Origin: Flavobacteriales bacterium
GTDB lineage: Bacteria > Bacteroidota > Bacteroidia > Flavobacteriales_D > Sanyastnellaceae
Direction of reading: 5' to 3'
Assembly: GCA_019694805.1 (NCBI GenBank)
Contig: JAIBBG010000022.1
Span: forward strand, 1-46,830
DNA length: 46,830 nucleotides
The translations under genes were made by a program, and so were the position numbers. The notes beneath the pieces are model-generated. The model saw only the letters and a list, made by a program, of their open reading frames with translations, searched no databases and was not told the DNA's origin. Position 1 is the first letter of the stretch; each line of letters opens with the position of its first letter. This document shows positions 1-8,512 of the stretch, in pieces.

Positions 1-626
1 GCCATGTACACAATGGTGCGACCTTTATAGCTGATGTGTGGAATCATCATGCTGTCGGTATGGCCATCGACAAACAATACATCAAAGCCAAGTGGAGTAG
101 AAGTGAAGTCAGACGGACGCTCGATAAATTTCAATTGACCACTTTGATGGATTGGAAGGATATTCTCAGATAAAAAACTGGCCTTTTCCCGTGGATTGGG
201 TTGGGTGGCCCATTGCCAATGCCTTTGATTGCTCCAAAACGTGGCGTTCTTGAATGCAGGAACGAATTTTTCCTTTGAACCATCAAGTTCTATGGCTCCT
301 CCGCAATGATCAAAATGCAAATGCGTGAGGAATACATCCGTGATATCATCGCGGTGAAAGCCAAGTTTTTGGAGCGAGCTGTCCAAGGTATCGTTGCCAT
401 GGAGATAATAATGGGAAAAGAATTTTTCGCTCTGTTTGTTTCCGATTCCTGTATCAATCAACGTGAGCTTGTTGCCGTCTTCTATCAGCAAGCATCGCAT
501 AGCCCATGTGCACATGTTGTTTTCATCTGCCGGATTGGTCTTTTGCCAAATCGTCTTTGGCACAACGCCAAACATGGCACCCCCGTCCAGTTTGAACATG
601 CCGGTTTCTATCGCATGAAGTTTCAT
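1..626 (-). CDS. MBL-fold metallo-hydrolase (3' end cut by window edge)
   Basis: Reading the minus strand from the ATG at 626 gives 208 codons with no stop before the window begins, so the C-terminus is missing. The protein starts MKLHAIETGMFKLDGG and carries the metallo-beta-lactamase zinc motif THLHFDHCGG (H102, H104, D106, H107) and a later GHTD (H189) at the usual third-ligand position. There is no signal peptide, so it is probably cytoplasmic. The layout resembles AHL-lactonase-like or general MBL hydrolases; the substrate cannot be told from sequence. It is transcribed away from the secreted-protein genes that begin at 947. The family call is firm; the function is open. Confidence 0.88.
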   Translation of the reverse strand, partial: MKLHAIETGMFKLDGGAMFGVVPKTIWQKTNPADENNMCTWAMRCLLIEDGNKLTLIDTGIGNKQSEKFFSHYYLHGNDTLDSSLQKLGFHRDDITDVFLTHLHFDHCGGAIELDGSKEKFVPAFKNATFWSNQRHWQWATQPNPREKASFLSENILPIHQSGQLKFIERPSDFTSTPLGFDVLFVDGHTDSMMIPHISYKGRTIVYM

Positions 627-946
627 GAGGGTAAAAATATTGAAACATCGGTTGTGATTTTGGATTGAATCTGCTTGTTGTTTTGTTGTGCGTGCAATAT
701 GATTGAACCCCCTGTGTTCACAAGTGATTTGCCGATAAGCTTAACGCAACTTTGAGTCCTTTGCGTGTCGTTTTCTTTATGTTTAAAATGGTTTTAACCA
801 TGTTCACAAAATGGAGCACGAAGATCTCTCATGTTTAGAAATCCAACGGGCGATAGGGTTTTTATCCCAGGATATGTAACAGGTAACCAAGGATTGAAGT
901 AAAATATTTGTATTCAATCTTTAAACCGCTGCATATTGCCACAGCA
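627..946. other. Divergent intergenic region
   Basis: This 320-base AT-rich stretch separates the minus-strand MBL hydrolase from the plus-strand secreted-protein operon, so it must hold both promoters. I see no convincing ORF or RNA gene. A T/A-rich stretch near 900-910 could include a -7 element for the downstream gene, but it does not match TAnnTTTG exactly. Confidence 0.5.
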
Positions 947-1594
947 ATGAGGAAATTTTTACCTGTAATCGCCTTCATTCTTGCGACCTGTAATGCCTTT
1001 TCCCAAACCCTGAGCTTTTCTCCGGGTACGGATGTGTATGGGACGCTGGAGATGGATATGTACACCGAACATTATCTCTACGTCAATCACGACGGCACTG
1101 CTGATAGCACCTATCTTACCTGGCGTTTGGTTGATAATACGTGTCCGGATGAATGGGATTTTCAAATGTGCGATTTTCAGCATTGTTACAGCGGAATGCC
1201 CACCACTGGAGATATGAGTGGACTTGCACCCGGACAGACAGGAAACCTGCGACTTATTGTGAACCCATTCAATGTCCCCGGTTCCGGAATTGTTCAGTTT
1301 TGGGTTTATCCTACCGGTTTTTCAGATGAACACATTGACGTGTTTTTTCATTTTTCGACGACTGCTACCAACATCGACATTCAAACGGATCGCACTACAT
1401 GTTTTTTTGACGGAATAAACTTGAATGTTGAAATATCCAATCCGCAACAGATTTCCATTTTCAACGCCAATGGATCGTTGATTCATGTTGCGTCATTATC
1501 ACCGGGAAAAAACGGAATAACGGCCGCGAATTGGCCATCAGGGATTTACTTCTGTCGAATTCATCAAACCGAATATTCATTTTATAAACCATAA
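947..1594 (+). CDS. Small secreted protein with T9SS-type C-terminal domain
   Basis: The 215-residue product starts at the ATG at 947, which opens directly into a signal peptide (MRKFLPVIAFILATCNAFSQ). A TTG at 908 is in frame but would put 13 extra residues before the signal, so it is rejected. The middle is a Cys- and Trp-containing beta-rich domain of unknown function (WRLVDNTCPDEWDF, then a CDFQHC pair). The last ~55 residues look like a type A T9SS sorting domain (ISIFNANGSLIHV, then PSGIYFCRI), though the usual YPNP opening is missing. It ends 30 bases before the C25 protease, so the two are probably co-transcribed. Function is unknown; it is inferred to be exported through the outer membrane. 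Confidence 0.8.
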   Translation: MRKFLPVIAFILATCNAFSQTLSFSPGTDVYGTLEMDMYTEHYLYVNHDGTADSTYLTWRLVDNTCPDEWDFQMCDFQHCYSGMPTTGDMSGLAPGQTGNLRLIVNPFNVPGSGIVQFWVYPTGFSDEHIDVFFHFSTTATNIDIQTDRTTCFFDGINLNVEISNPQQISIFNANGSLIHVASLSPGKNGITAANWPSGIYFCRIHQTEYSFYKP

Positions 1595-1624
1595 GGAAAA
1601 TTTATTACCATCTATTTTCATCAC

Positions 1625-4600
1625 ATGAAAAGATTACTACTCGCACCCGTTGTTATGCTGTCCATGTTAACAGCTCCGGTTTTTTCACAATCAGAAATCG
1701 AATTTGTGAATCAAACCGACGGTATCATTTCTTTGAAGTGTTCTGTCGGTGATTATCAAGTAAGACACATTGGCGATTTTACCACTATCCATTTGGATGA
1801 AGGAACAGAAATTCTCAAGTCGGGTGCTCCGGCTGTGGAGAACCTAACTTCTGCTATCATCGTCGATGATACCAAAGCCATGAGTCTCGATGTCACCGCA
1901 TCGGAATATGAGGAGTTCACCAACATTTATATGTTGCCCTCAAAAGGTAATTTGAACAGATCAATTGATCCTTCTACTGTTCCTTATTTGGAAGGAAGCG
2001 AGTATATGCACGATCAGTTTTATCCAGGCCATTTGGCAACGTTGGGCGACCCTTATGTACAAGGTCATTTCCGCGCACAGAGTGTGCATTTTAATCCGGT
2101 ACAATACAATCCGATGACACACACACTTCGGGTCTATTCGAACATCGAAGTGAATGTTCGCCCTACCGAAGCGGAAGGCGCCAATGTGCTTCCATCCAAT
2201 ACGCCTACAGCCATCAACGCCACTTGGCGCGAGGCTTATAACGATCGTTTTATCAATTATCAGAGCAATGCAGATCGTTATGATCAGATCTCGGAAATGG
2301 GTAATATCCTCGTGATTACACATGCTCAATACATGGAAGAATTGCAGCCTTGGGTTCAGTGGAAGAAGGAAAAGGGTTTCCCAACGGAAGTGGTTGATGT
2401 AGCTACCATCGGTAACCTCAATGCCATCAATAATTACGTCGAAAATTATTATAATACCAATGGTCTCACTTACCTGATTGTAGTCGGTGATGAAGATCAG
2501 GTTCCTGTACAGTTGCTGAACAACAGTGGTGGACAGGGTTATTGCGATGCTTGCTATGGTTATATCTCAGGAAATGACAGTTATTCCGAAATATTCATTG
2601 GACGATTTCTTGTTCACACCGATGATGAATTGACGCCATTCATCAACAAAGTTTTGGAATATGAAAGAACACCCTACACGGATACGGATTGGTTCAGCGT
2701 GGCCATGGGCATCGGATCCAATGAAGGTGATGGGATCGGCGATGATGGTCAGGCCGATTGGCAACATGAAAACGGAATCAAAGAACAATTGCTTGGATTC
2801 ACTTATACTGCCGTTTATGAGCGTTATGATGGTAGCCATGCTGCCGCTTCGCCTTCAGGTGGTACCACAGCGGATGCATCCGGAAGTCCTGCGGCAAGTA
2901 CGTTGTCTTCAGTGATCAACACTGGTTGCTCCCTCATCAATTACACAGGGCACGGTGCTCACGATCTTATTGTAACTGGCAGTTATACAGGTACCAACAT
3001 CAATGCACTGAACAACAATGGTAAATATCCATACTTCATCATTGTGGGTTGCTGTACCGGTGACTATGATGATGACGATGCTAGTGGGGATACTTTCGGT
3101 GAAAAATGGATCAAGAGTCCAAACGCGGATGTCCTCACAGGTGGTATCGGCGGTGCTTTCAGTTCGGTTTATCAAAGCTGGGCTCCACCGATGGAGGGAC
3201 AAGATGAAATGAATGCCATCATCACGGAAAATGCGGGCATCAACACACGTCATACACTGGGTAGTATTCACTACCATGGTTGCGCAGGTATGAATGATAC
3301 TTATGGTGCAGATGGTGACGAGATGACCGATACCTGGATTTTGATGGCCGATCCGACCATGCAATTGCGTACCGCTATGCCGACCAATTTGGTGGCATCG
3401 CATCCGGCTTCTGTTTTCATTGGAACTTCTAACTTGATTGTTAGCTGCAATGTGAACGATGCCATGGTAGGTCTCACCATCAATGGTGAAATCATCGCTA
3501 CCGGGTTTATCAGCGGAGGTCAGGCTTCATTGAACTTCCCTGCTTTGACAGGTGTGGATCCAATTCTGGTGACAGTAACCAGTTTCAATACTATTCCATA
3601 TCAAGCTTATGTGCAAGTAACTCCCGCTGATGGACCTTATGTCACTGGGCTTGTCGATGGTATCGATGATAGCACAGGCAATAACAATGGCGAACCTGAT
3701 TACAATGAATCCATTGACCTCAATGTTTCTGCAGTAAACAGTGGTATTGATCCGGCAATGAATGTTGTGGGTACAATAACTTGTGACAATGATGCCGTTG
3801 TGATCGACGTCAATAATCATGCTTACGGAACTGTGTCTGCTGGAACAACAGTGAATGGCGATGGCGCCTTCACTTACCACATCGATGGATATATCGAAGA
3901 TCAAACTGTGGTAACATTCACCATCACGTTTACAGATTTTATTGGAAATACTTGGTCTACAACTGTGAATCAAACCATCAATGCTCCAGCATTTACTTGT
4001 GGCACATTGATGGACATTGATGATAGCAATGGCAACAACAACGGCCGTTTGGATGCTGGCGAAACAGTGACCATCACGGTACCGGTCACCAATTCGGGTC
4101 ATGCAGCTACAGCAGTGGATGTTATGGCATGGTTGACAGAAATGAACAATGTGGTTACTATCACCGGTTCTCCTGACAATCTGGGTGTGATTGCCGCTGG
4201 TGCAACTGTAAATGCTTCATTCACCGTATCGATAAACGCAACAACAACTGCAGTTACCAATGTGGACTTCGATTTCAGCACTACAAGTGACTATTATAGT
4301 TCTAACTGCAGTTATCCGAAGACCATCAATCAAAACATCGAAGATTGGGAAACGGGCAACGATCAATCTTATCCTTGGTCTTATGCGGGAAATGCCGATT
4401 GGTTCATCACCACTTCAACTGTTTATGAAGGAACATATAGCATGCAGAGTGGTGATATCAACAACAACCAATCTTCAACCCTTCAGTTGACTCTGGATTT
4501 TACACAAGCAGGTCCAGTATCGTTTATGTACAAAACCAGTTCAGAACAGGATTGGGATTTTCTTCAATTCTATATTGACAATACGATGATGGATTCATGG

Positions 4601-5011
4601 AGTGGGGAAGTGGATTGGACTGAAGCATCTTATAACCTGACAAGTGGTACACATACTTTGAAGTGGATTTATGTGAAAGATGAAATTTACTCAGATGGTT
4701 CGGACGCAGCATGGGTAGACAATATCATTCTTCCGTCTTACCTCGTGAGTGGAGTTGAGGAAAATGAAGACATTGCCTTCTCAGTTTACCCAAATCCTAC
4801 AGATAACGTGTTGAATATTGCGATGAACGATGGCTTGAATGGTCGTGCGGATATTGTTGTATATGACGCTGTTGGTCAGATCATTTCCAACATGAAATCC
4901 AACGGTTCGAGCAGAGTTGCGCTTGATGTGTCAACTTATCCTGCGGGCGTTTACTACGTGCGTGTAAGCACTGACTTGGGTTACAACTCACAAATGTTTG
5001 TGGTGAAATAA
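1625..5011 (+). CDS. Gingipain-like C25 cysteine peptidase with T9SS sorting domain
   Basis: This 1128-residue secreted protease has a signal peptide (residues 1-22), an N-terminal propeptide-like region up to about 200, and a C25 catalytic domain at about 220-590. The catalytic His lies in NYTGHG (H443) and the Cys in VGCCTGDYDD (C477 aligns with the gingipain Cys). A beta-sandwich follows, then two copies of an acidic motif (GIDDSTGNNNGEPDYNE and DIDDSNGNNNGRLDAGE) that may bind calcium. A MAM/jelly-roll-like domain ends in AWVDNIILP. The last ~75 residues (VYPNPTDNVLNIAMND to the terminal VVK) are a classic T9SS type A domain. It would be exported, cleaved and attached or released at the cell surface. 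Cleavage specificity cannot be predicted. An intrinsic terminator follows. Confidence 0.93.
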   Translation: MKRLLLAPVVMLSMLTAPVFSQSEIEFVNQTDGIISLKCSVGDYQVRHIGDFTTIHLDEGTEILKSGAPAVENLTSAIIVDDTKAMSLDVTASEYEEFTNIYMLPSKGNLNRSIDPSTVPYLEGSEYMHDQFYPGHLATLGDPYVQGHFRAQSVHFNPVQYNPMTHTLRVYSNIEVNVRPTEAEGANVLPSNTPTAINATWREAYNDRFINYQSNADRYDQISEMGNILVITHAQYMEELQPWVQWKKEKGFPTEVVDVATIGNLNAINNYVENYYNTNGLTYLIVVGDEDQVPVQLLNNSGGQGYCDACYGYISGNDSYSEIFIGRFLVHTDDELTPFINKVLEYERTPYTDTDWFSVAMGIGSNEGDGIGDDGQADWQHENGIKEQLLGFTYTAVYERYDGSHAAASPSGGTTADASGSPAASTLSSVINTGCSLINYTGHGAHDLIVTGSYTGTNINALNNNGKYPYFIIVGCCTGDYDDDDASGDTFGEKWIKSPNADVLTGGIGGAFSSVYQSWAPPMEGQDEMNAIITENAGINTRHTLGSIHYHGCAGMNDTYGADGDEMTDTWILMADPTMQLRTAMPTNLVASHPASVFIGTSNLIVSCNVNDAMVGLTINGEIIATGFISGGQASLNFPALTGVDPILVTVTSFNTIPYQAYVQVTPADGPYVTGLVDGIDDSTGNNNGEPDYNESIDLNVSAVNSGIDPAMNVVGTITCDNDAVVIDVNNHAYGTVSAGTTVNGDGAFTYHIDGYIEDQTVVTFTITFTDFIGNTWSTTVNQTINAPAFTCGTLMDIDDSNGNNNGRLDAGETVTITVPVTNSGHAATAVDVMAWLTEMNNVVTITGSPDNLGVIAAGATVNASFTVSINATTTAVTNVDFDFSTTSDYYSSNCSYPKTINQNIEDWETGNDQSYPWSYAGNADWFITTSTVYEGTYSMQSGDINNNQSSTLQLTLDFTQAGPVSFMYKTSSEQDWDFLQFYIDNTMMDSWSGEVDWTEASYNLTSGTHTLKWIYVKDEIYSDGSDAAWVDNIILPSYLVSGVEENEDIAFSVYPNPTDNVLNIAMNDGLNGRADIVVYDAVGQIISNMKSNGSSRVALDVSTYPAGVYYVRVSTDLGYNSQMFVVK

Positions 5012-5026
5012 TACAATCGACATAGA

Positions 5027-5059
5027 TGAAAAAGGCCTCCATTTTGGGGGCCTTTTTTG
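5027..5059 (+). terminator. Intrinsic terminator after the C25 peptidase gene
   Basis: A stem of about 10 bp (AAAGGCCTCC pairing with GGGGGCCTTT, one G-T wobble, short ATTTT loop) is followed by a T-run, 16 bases after the stop codon at 5011. Confidence 0.85.
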
Positions 5060-5202
5060 TTGCAGCACTTTGAAGAAAGAATGTGGGAACAGTTCATAAA
5101 GGTGGGATTTTTTCTGGGTGGAGAAGCATCGCATGATCTGGATTTGTGTAAGTCTATAAATTGCTACAATCATGCATGGAGATACTTGTTACTTAATGAT
5201 TG

Positions 5203-5318
5203 AAATCACTTACGAAGGTCAATGACCAAAACATCATCGAGTTGTTCGAAACAAGCTATTCACCTCTTCATACAGCGATCGAGCAAATATTCCTGCATCG
5301 GCATTTTTTTTCGTTATG
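5203..5318 (-). pseudogene. Decayed C-terminal remnant of a SpoIIE-type phosphatase
   Basis: The minus strand reads ...MPMQEYLLDRCMKR-stop-IACFEQLDDVLVIDLRK-stop. This lines up without gaps with the C-terminus of the intact PAS-SpoIIE phosphatase that ends at 6778 (MREQKKLLDRFVQRW ISGFEQLDDMLVIGVRV). The stop falls exactly where the intact gene has Trp. Upstream (higher coordinates) the frame is broken by more stops and similarity fades at an A8 run near 5303-5310. It keeps the LDD motif that ends the phosphatase fold but has none of the other metal-binding motifs. It is most likely the tail of a lost paralogue or an old partial duplication. Confidence 0.75.
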
Positions 5319-5582
5319 TGTTCCTTGGTTGGAATCGCCACATTGTTCGGTAGTATCATGGATTTATCGAAAGGTCGAATCTTGGATCATCAATGGACAT
5401 CATTGATTTTTGATTGCATCAAAGATTGTTGCTACTTTCAAAGATCTGGTAGCGCATTTACTTTTTGATCAGTAAACAATTGTCATGATCGGTGTTCGCC
5501 CATTCATGGCGATACCAGACACAGAATGTCGTTTAACCCCGAAGTTTAGATGGAGGAGGATTTACTTTTCTACGTGTTAAGC
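5319..5582. other. Non-coding stretch upstream of the SpoIIE remnant
   Basis: I see no supported ORF on either strand. On the minus strand this is where the rest of the lost phosphatase gene would have been, but none of its motifs (GDF, DCTGHG, SDG) can be read here. Confidence 0.4.
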
Positions 5583-6173
5583 TTATTGTCCCGGAGTGCC
5601 ATTGTGGCCTTTCGGCTTATTGCTTTTGATGATCACGTTGGTGGAATCTGGAAGCATATAATTGGTCTCAGACTTTTGATTCGGGGTTGAATTTTCTTCA
5701 ACCCTTGGATCAATACCACCAGGATGCTCTTCATTTTCTATCGAAGGCTGAACATTGAATTCAACTTTTCTGTTTTGTTGTCCTTTTCTGATCGCCTGTT
5801 GAAGTGCTTGCGCATCGTTATGTACAATCTTTCCTTTGGAAACAGTAACGAGTTCATTGTCTTTGAACATGACTTTACAGCCGGGTGACTTTACTGGCCT
5901 TGGACTTTTCGGTGTGCCATTTTCTTTGCCATCACCTTCTCCGTTTGATAAAATACAAGTATTGGTCTTATCTGATGATGTGGACAAATCGAAAATCACT
6001 TGTTTATGGTGCTCGACTTCTGGCAAGATTTCCGGATTTATTTCTTCGCCTGCAGCCAATTCAGATTCGGATGTGTTGTTGATTTCCAAAGGGTTAAAAT
6101 GAGAATGCCCATGATATACGGTGATCATGGCTACAAAGCATAGCATCAGCGGCAGCGTCTTGGTCTTCTTCAC
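5583..6173 (-). CDS. Hypothetical secreted protein
   Basis: The 196-residue product begins at a GTG codon directly followed by a signal-like segment (MKKTKTLPLMLCFVAMITVY). The mature part is hydrophilic and looks largely disordered, rich in Glu, Asn, Pro and Ser. It has one short ordered patch (CKVMFKDNELVTVSKG, then ALQQAIRKGQQNRKVEFNV) and a Pro/Gly-rich end. I do not recognise a family. There is no T9SS domain, so it is probably periplasmic. It lies between the SpoIIE remnant and a divergently transcribed membrane-protein gene. Confidence 0.65.
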   Translation of the reverse strand: MKKTKTLPLMLCFVAMITVYHGHSHFNPLEINNTSESELAAGEEINPEILPEVEHHKQVIFDLSTSSDKTNTCILSNGEGDGKENGTPKSPRPVKSPGCKVMFKDNELVTVSKGKIVHNDAQALQQAIRKGQQNRKVEFNVQPSIENEEHPGGIDPRVEENSTPNQKSETNYMLPDSTNVIIKSNKPKGHNGTPGQ

Positions 6174-6380
6174 AGGTAATCGAGTTTCGGGGTTTGATAC
6201 GTGAAAGATTCAATAAGGTTGGGCTTCAGCGATTTTTTGAAGACTGAATTTACTGATCGGGATTTTTCACAAACTGAACGGGAATGATAAGCCTTTCATA
6301 GCCAAATTGTCTTCGCAATTCTCGGCTTCAAATGTGGGAATGATACTTCCAGCATCAAACTTCAGAAGTACCTATCGTGC

Positions 6381-6388
6381 TACATTTG
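6381..6388 (+). promoter_or_regulatory. Possible Bacteroidota -7 element (TACATTTG)
   Basis: TACATTTG matches the Bacteroidota -7 consensus TAnnTTTG and ends four bases before the ATG at 6393. If used, the transcript would have almost no leader. No clear -33 TTG partner is visible, so this is tentative. Confidence 0.35.
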
Positions 6389-6392
6389 AACC

Positions 6393-6797
6393 ATGAAAAC
6401 GCTGAGGATCATTTCTGTTTCCTTACTCATTTTTGTGGGCATCAACGCAATAGTCGCCGGATTTCTTTTCATGTATGATCCATCAGGCAGTATGATGGGC
6501 ATGAAACAGGACAACCTGCAGTATTCGCCATTCAACAATTATCTGATTCCCGGATTGGTCCTATTTCTGGTGCAAGGTGTATTGAGCATATGGTCTGCTA
6601 TGTGGTGCATCAAAAGGAAATCATTTTACCCATTGATGATCATGGCACAAGGCATTTTGCTTGGTGGTTGGATCTTGATTCAGGTGATGATGGTTCATGA
6701 CTTCAATGCATTGCACAGTGCTATGCTGACCATTGGTGCAACGCTACTGATATGTGGTATTGTATTGAAAAGACGAATTAGACACGAACACCAATAA
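6393..6797 (+). CDS. Four-helix integral membrane protein, unknown function
   Basis: The 134-residue protein has four hydrophobic segments, at about residues 7-27, 50-70, 78-99 and 106-125. Its short positively charged tail (KRRIRHEHQ) suggests a cytoplasmic C-terminus. No catalytic motif is visible. It resembles small uncharacterised inner-membrane proteins common in Bacteroidota. Its 3' end overlaps that of the convergent PAS-SpoIIE gene by 20 bases. Confidence 0.72.
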   Translation: MKTLRIISVSLLIFVGINAIVAGFLFMYDPSGSMMGMKQDNLQYSPFNNYLIPGLVLFLVQGVLSIWSAMWCIKRKSFYPLMIMAQGILLGGWILIQVMMVHDFNALHSAMLTIGATLLICGIVLKRRIRHEHQ

Positions 6798-7962
6798 CCA
6801 ACATATCATCCAATTGCTCAAAACCGGAAATCCATCGCTGTACGAAACGATCGAGAAGTTTCTTTTGTTCTCTCATGTTGCGTTTGCTGACTTTCAACAA
6901 TAGTTTTCTGAAGAGTTGAGCTTTGATTCTTTTGCCGCATTTGCTTAACGCATCGGCATATCCATCGGAAAAGATGTAAAAGCAGTCGCCAGGATTCAAT
7001 TGGATGGTGTGGGTTTCAAAGCACTGATCACCTGCAGTAAGTCCGCCAATGGATTGTCTAGTTGCTTTGATCATTTCAACTTCCTGACTGTCTTTGCGAA
7101 TGATCCAAAGTGGTCTTTTGGCTCCGGAGTATTGCAATGTTTTATTATGATGGTTGATGGCGCAGAGGGCAATGTCCATACCATCCAGCGTAGAATAGTT
7201 ACCTTCTGACTGGCGCAGTGATCTGCGAATACCTTGATTCAATGTACTCAATATAGTCCCGGTATTTTTCTGACGTATCAATGAATCACAGAGCTTTTCG
7301 TGACCGATCATTGACATCAAGGCTCCTGATACACCATGACCTGTGCAATCGGCTGCAGCCAGATACGTGGTGTCCTGATAAGTATGCATATAATAAAAGT
7401 CCCCACTGACAATGTCCTTTGGTTTATAAAGAATAAATGCATCCGGGAAACGCTGAAAAAACTCGTTTTTATTCGGCAACATAACATCCTGAATTCGTTT
7501 CGCATATTGCAAATTGTCAGTGATTTCTTTGTTCTTCTCAACAAGTTCAGAAGTCCTGATTTTCACCGTTTCCTCCAATGAATCATTGGCTTTTTGCAGT
7601 TTTTGTGCTGCTAACTTTGTTTCTGTAATATCCAGTGATAGTACAAATAACCCCTCTGACACCGGCGAGATGCAGATATGAAACCACTCTTGTGTTCCAT
7701 CATTATGTTGGAAGTGATTTTCAAATCTGGTGGCCGTGCGTGTTTCCATGCAATACTTCATCTGACGAAATAATTCCGTCGTTTCAATACCTGGATACAT
7801 TTCACGCATATCCTGACCCGTGAGTTCTTCGCGGGTTGATTTACCATGTCTGGCGGCTACCTCGTTGATGTACAGGTAAGTCCAGTCAAATCCAATCACT
7901 TGAAATCCTTCCATGAGGCTTTCAAAAATCTGGCTGTCGAGGCTTTTACTAAATGTCGTCAT
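6778..7962 (-). CDS. PAS-domain PP2C/SpoIIE-type serine phosphatase
   Basis: The 394-residue signalling protein has an N-terminal PAS domain (about 8-115, ending DITETK), a coiled-coil linker (about 116-150) and a SpoIIE/PP2C phosphatase domain (about 155-394). Metal-site motifs are intact: VSGDF (D188), AADCTGHG (D205), a GMDIAL segment, FSDGYAD, and FEQLDD near the end. The enzyme should dephosphorylate Ser/Thr on a partner, typically an anti-sigma-factor antagonist, in response to a signal sensed by the PAS domain. No STAS or HPK/RsbW partner is nearby, so its target is elsewhere. No membrane segment is seen, so it is cytoplasmic. A decayed copy of its C-terminus lies at 5203-5318. Confidence 0.93.
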   Translation of the reverse strand: MTTFSKSLDSQIFESLMEGFQVIGFDWTYLYINEVAARHGKSTREELTGQDMREMYPGIETTELFRQMKYCMETRTATRFENHFQHNDGTQEWFHICISPVSEGLFVLSLDITETKLAAQKLQKANDSLEETVKIRTSELVEKNKEITDNLQYAKRIQDVMLPNKNEFFQRFPDAFILYKPKDIVSGDFYYMHTYQDTTYLAAADCTGHGVSGALMSMIGHEKLCDSLIRQKNTGTILSTLNQGIRRSLRQSEGNYSTLDGMDIALCAINHHNKTLQYSGAKRPLWIIRKDSQEVEMIKATRQSIGGLTAGDQCFETHTIQLNPGDCFYIFSDGYADALSKCGKRIKAQLFRKLLLKVSKRNMREQKKLLDRFVQRWISGFEQLDDMLVIGVRV

Positions 7963-8512
7963 ACTTTTTTGGTTAATTCAAATGCATTCTTTATTCATGG
8001 AATAAGTCCTGCGTTTTGGTAATTATAAAATGCTTAGGTGGATGATGTTACGTAAGCGGGACGAAACTAGTTGTCAGTGCATTCGCGGATATTTTCTTTT
8101 AACTTGACTTTCCGCATATGATCATGCTATGTTCTTGTGATTATACACATAAAATGTATACAACGCAATGAACCTCATGTTCTGAATCGTACGGTTTTAA
8201 AGGGTTTCATAAAAGTTGTATCGTAGTGACATAAATCAGTCCTTTGTTCATCACAAACGAGAAATTAAGACTATTTAATTTCAACTTAATATAGAAATAT
8301 AATAAATGAGATTTCAATCACATGATCAAAATCGGTTTTTAACTAAAACTCGGACTGACTTGACCTTATGCAACATGGATTTGGCTGCTATTCGTCCAAA
8401 AAAGGCACAAAAAATCTGGTTTTCTATTGTTTGGCTGACAATTTCAACGGCATTTTACACCTTCTATGAAGGGTGATGGTGGCTCTTTTTGGGAGGATGC
8501 CTGAGCGCCCAA
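7963..8512. other. 550-base AT-rich intergenic region
   Basis: This is upstream of the PAS-SpoIIE gene and downstream of the beta-propeller gene, both on the minus strand. It must hold the SpoIIE promoter. The only coding candidate I see is the 33-codon ORF at 8375. No intrinsic terminator or RNA gene is evident. Confidence 0.4.
8375..8476 (+). CDS. Possible 33-residue single-pass membrane peptide
   Basis: An ATG-started ORF encodes a basic N-terminus (MDLAAIRPKKAQK) and one hydrophobic helix (IWFSIVWLTISTAFYTF) before TGA. The layout suits a small inner-membrane peptide, but there is no ribosome-binding site or comparative support and the length is near chance level. Confidence 0.22.
   Translation: MDLAAIRPKKAQKIWFSIVWLTISTAFYTFYEG

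Noticed and set aside
306..668. Plus-strand ORF of 120 codons
   Set aside because: Runs antisense to the MBL hydrolase, whose HxHxDH motif and long open frame on the minus strand are convincing.
2909..3403. Minus-strand ORF of 164 codons inside the C25 peptidase gene
   Set aside because: Antisense shadow of the catalytic domain; His/Cys/Thr-rich translation with no family features.
5200..5406. Plus-strand ORF of 68 codons
   Set aside because: Antisense to the SpoIIE remnant, which explains the sequence better.
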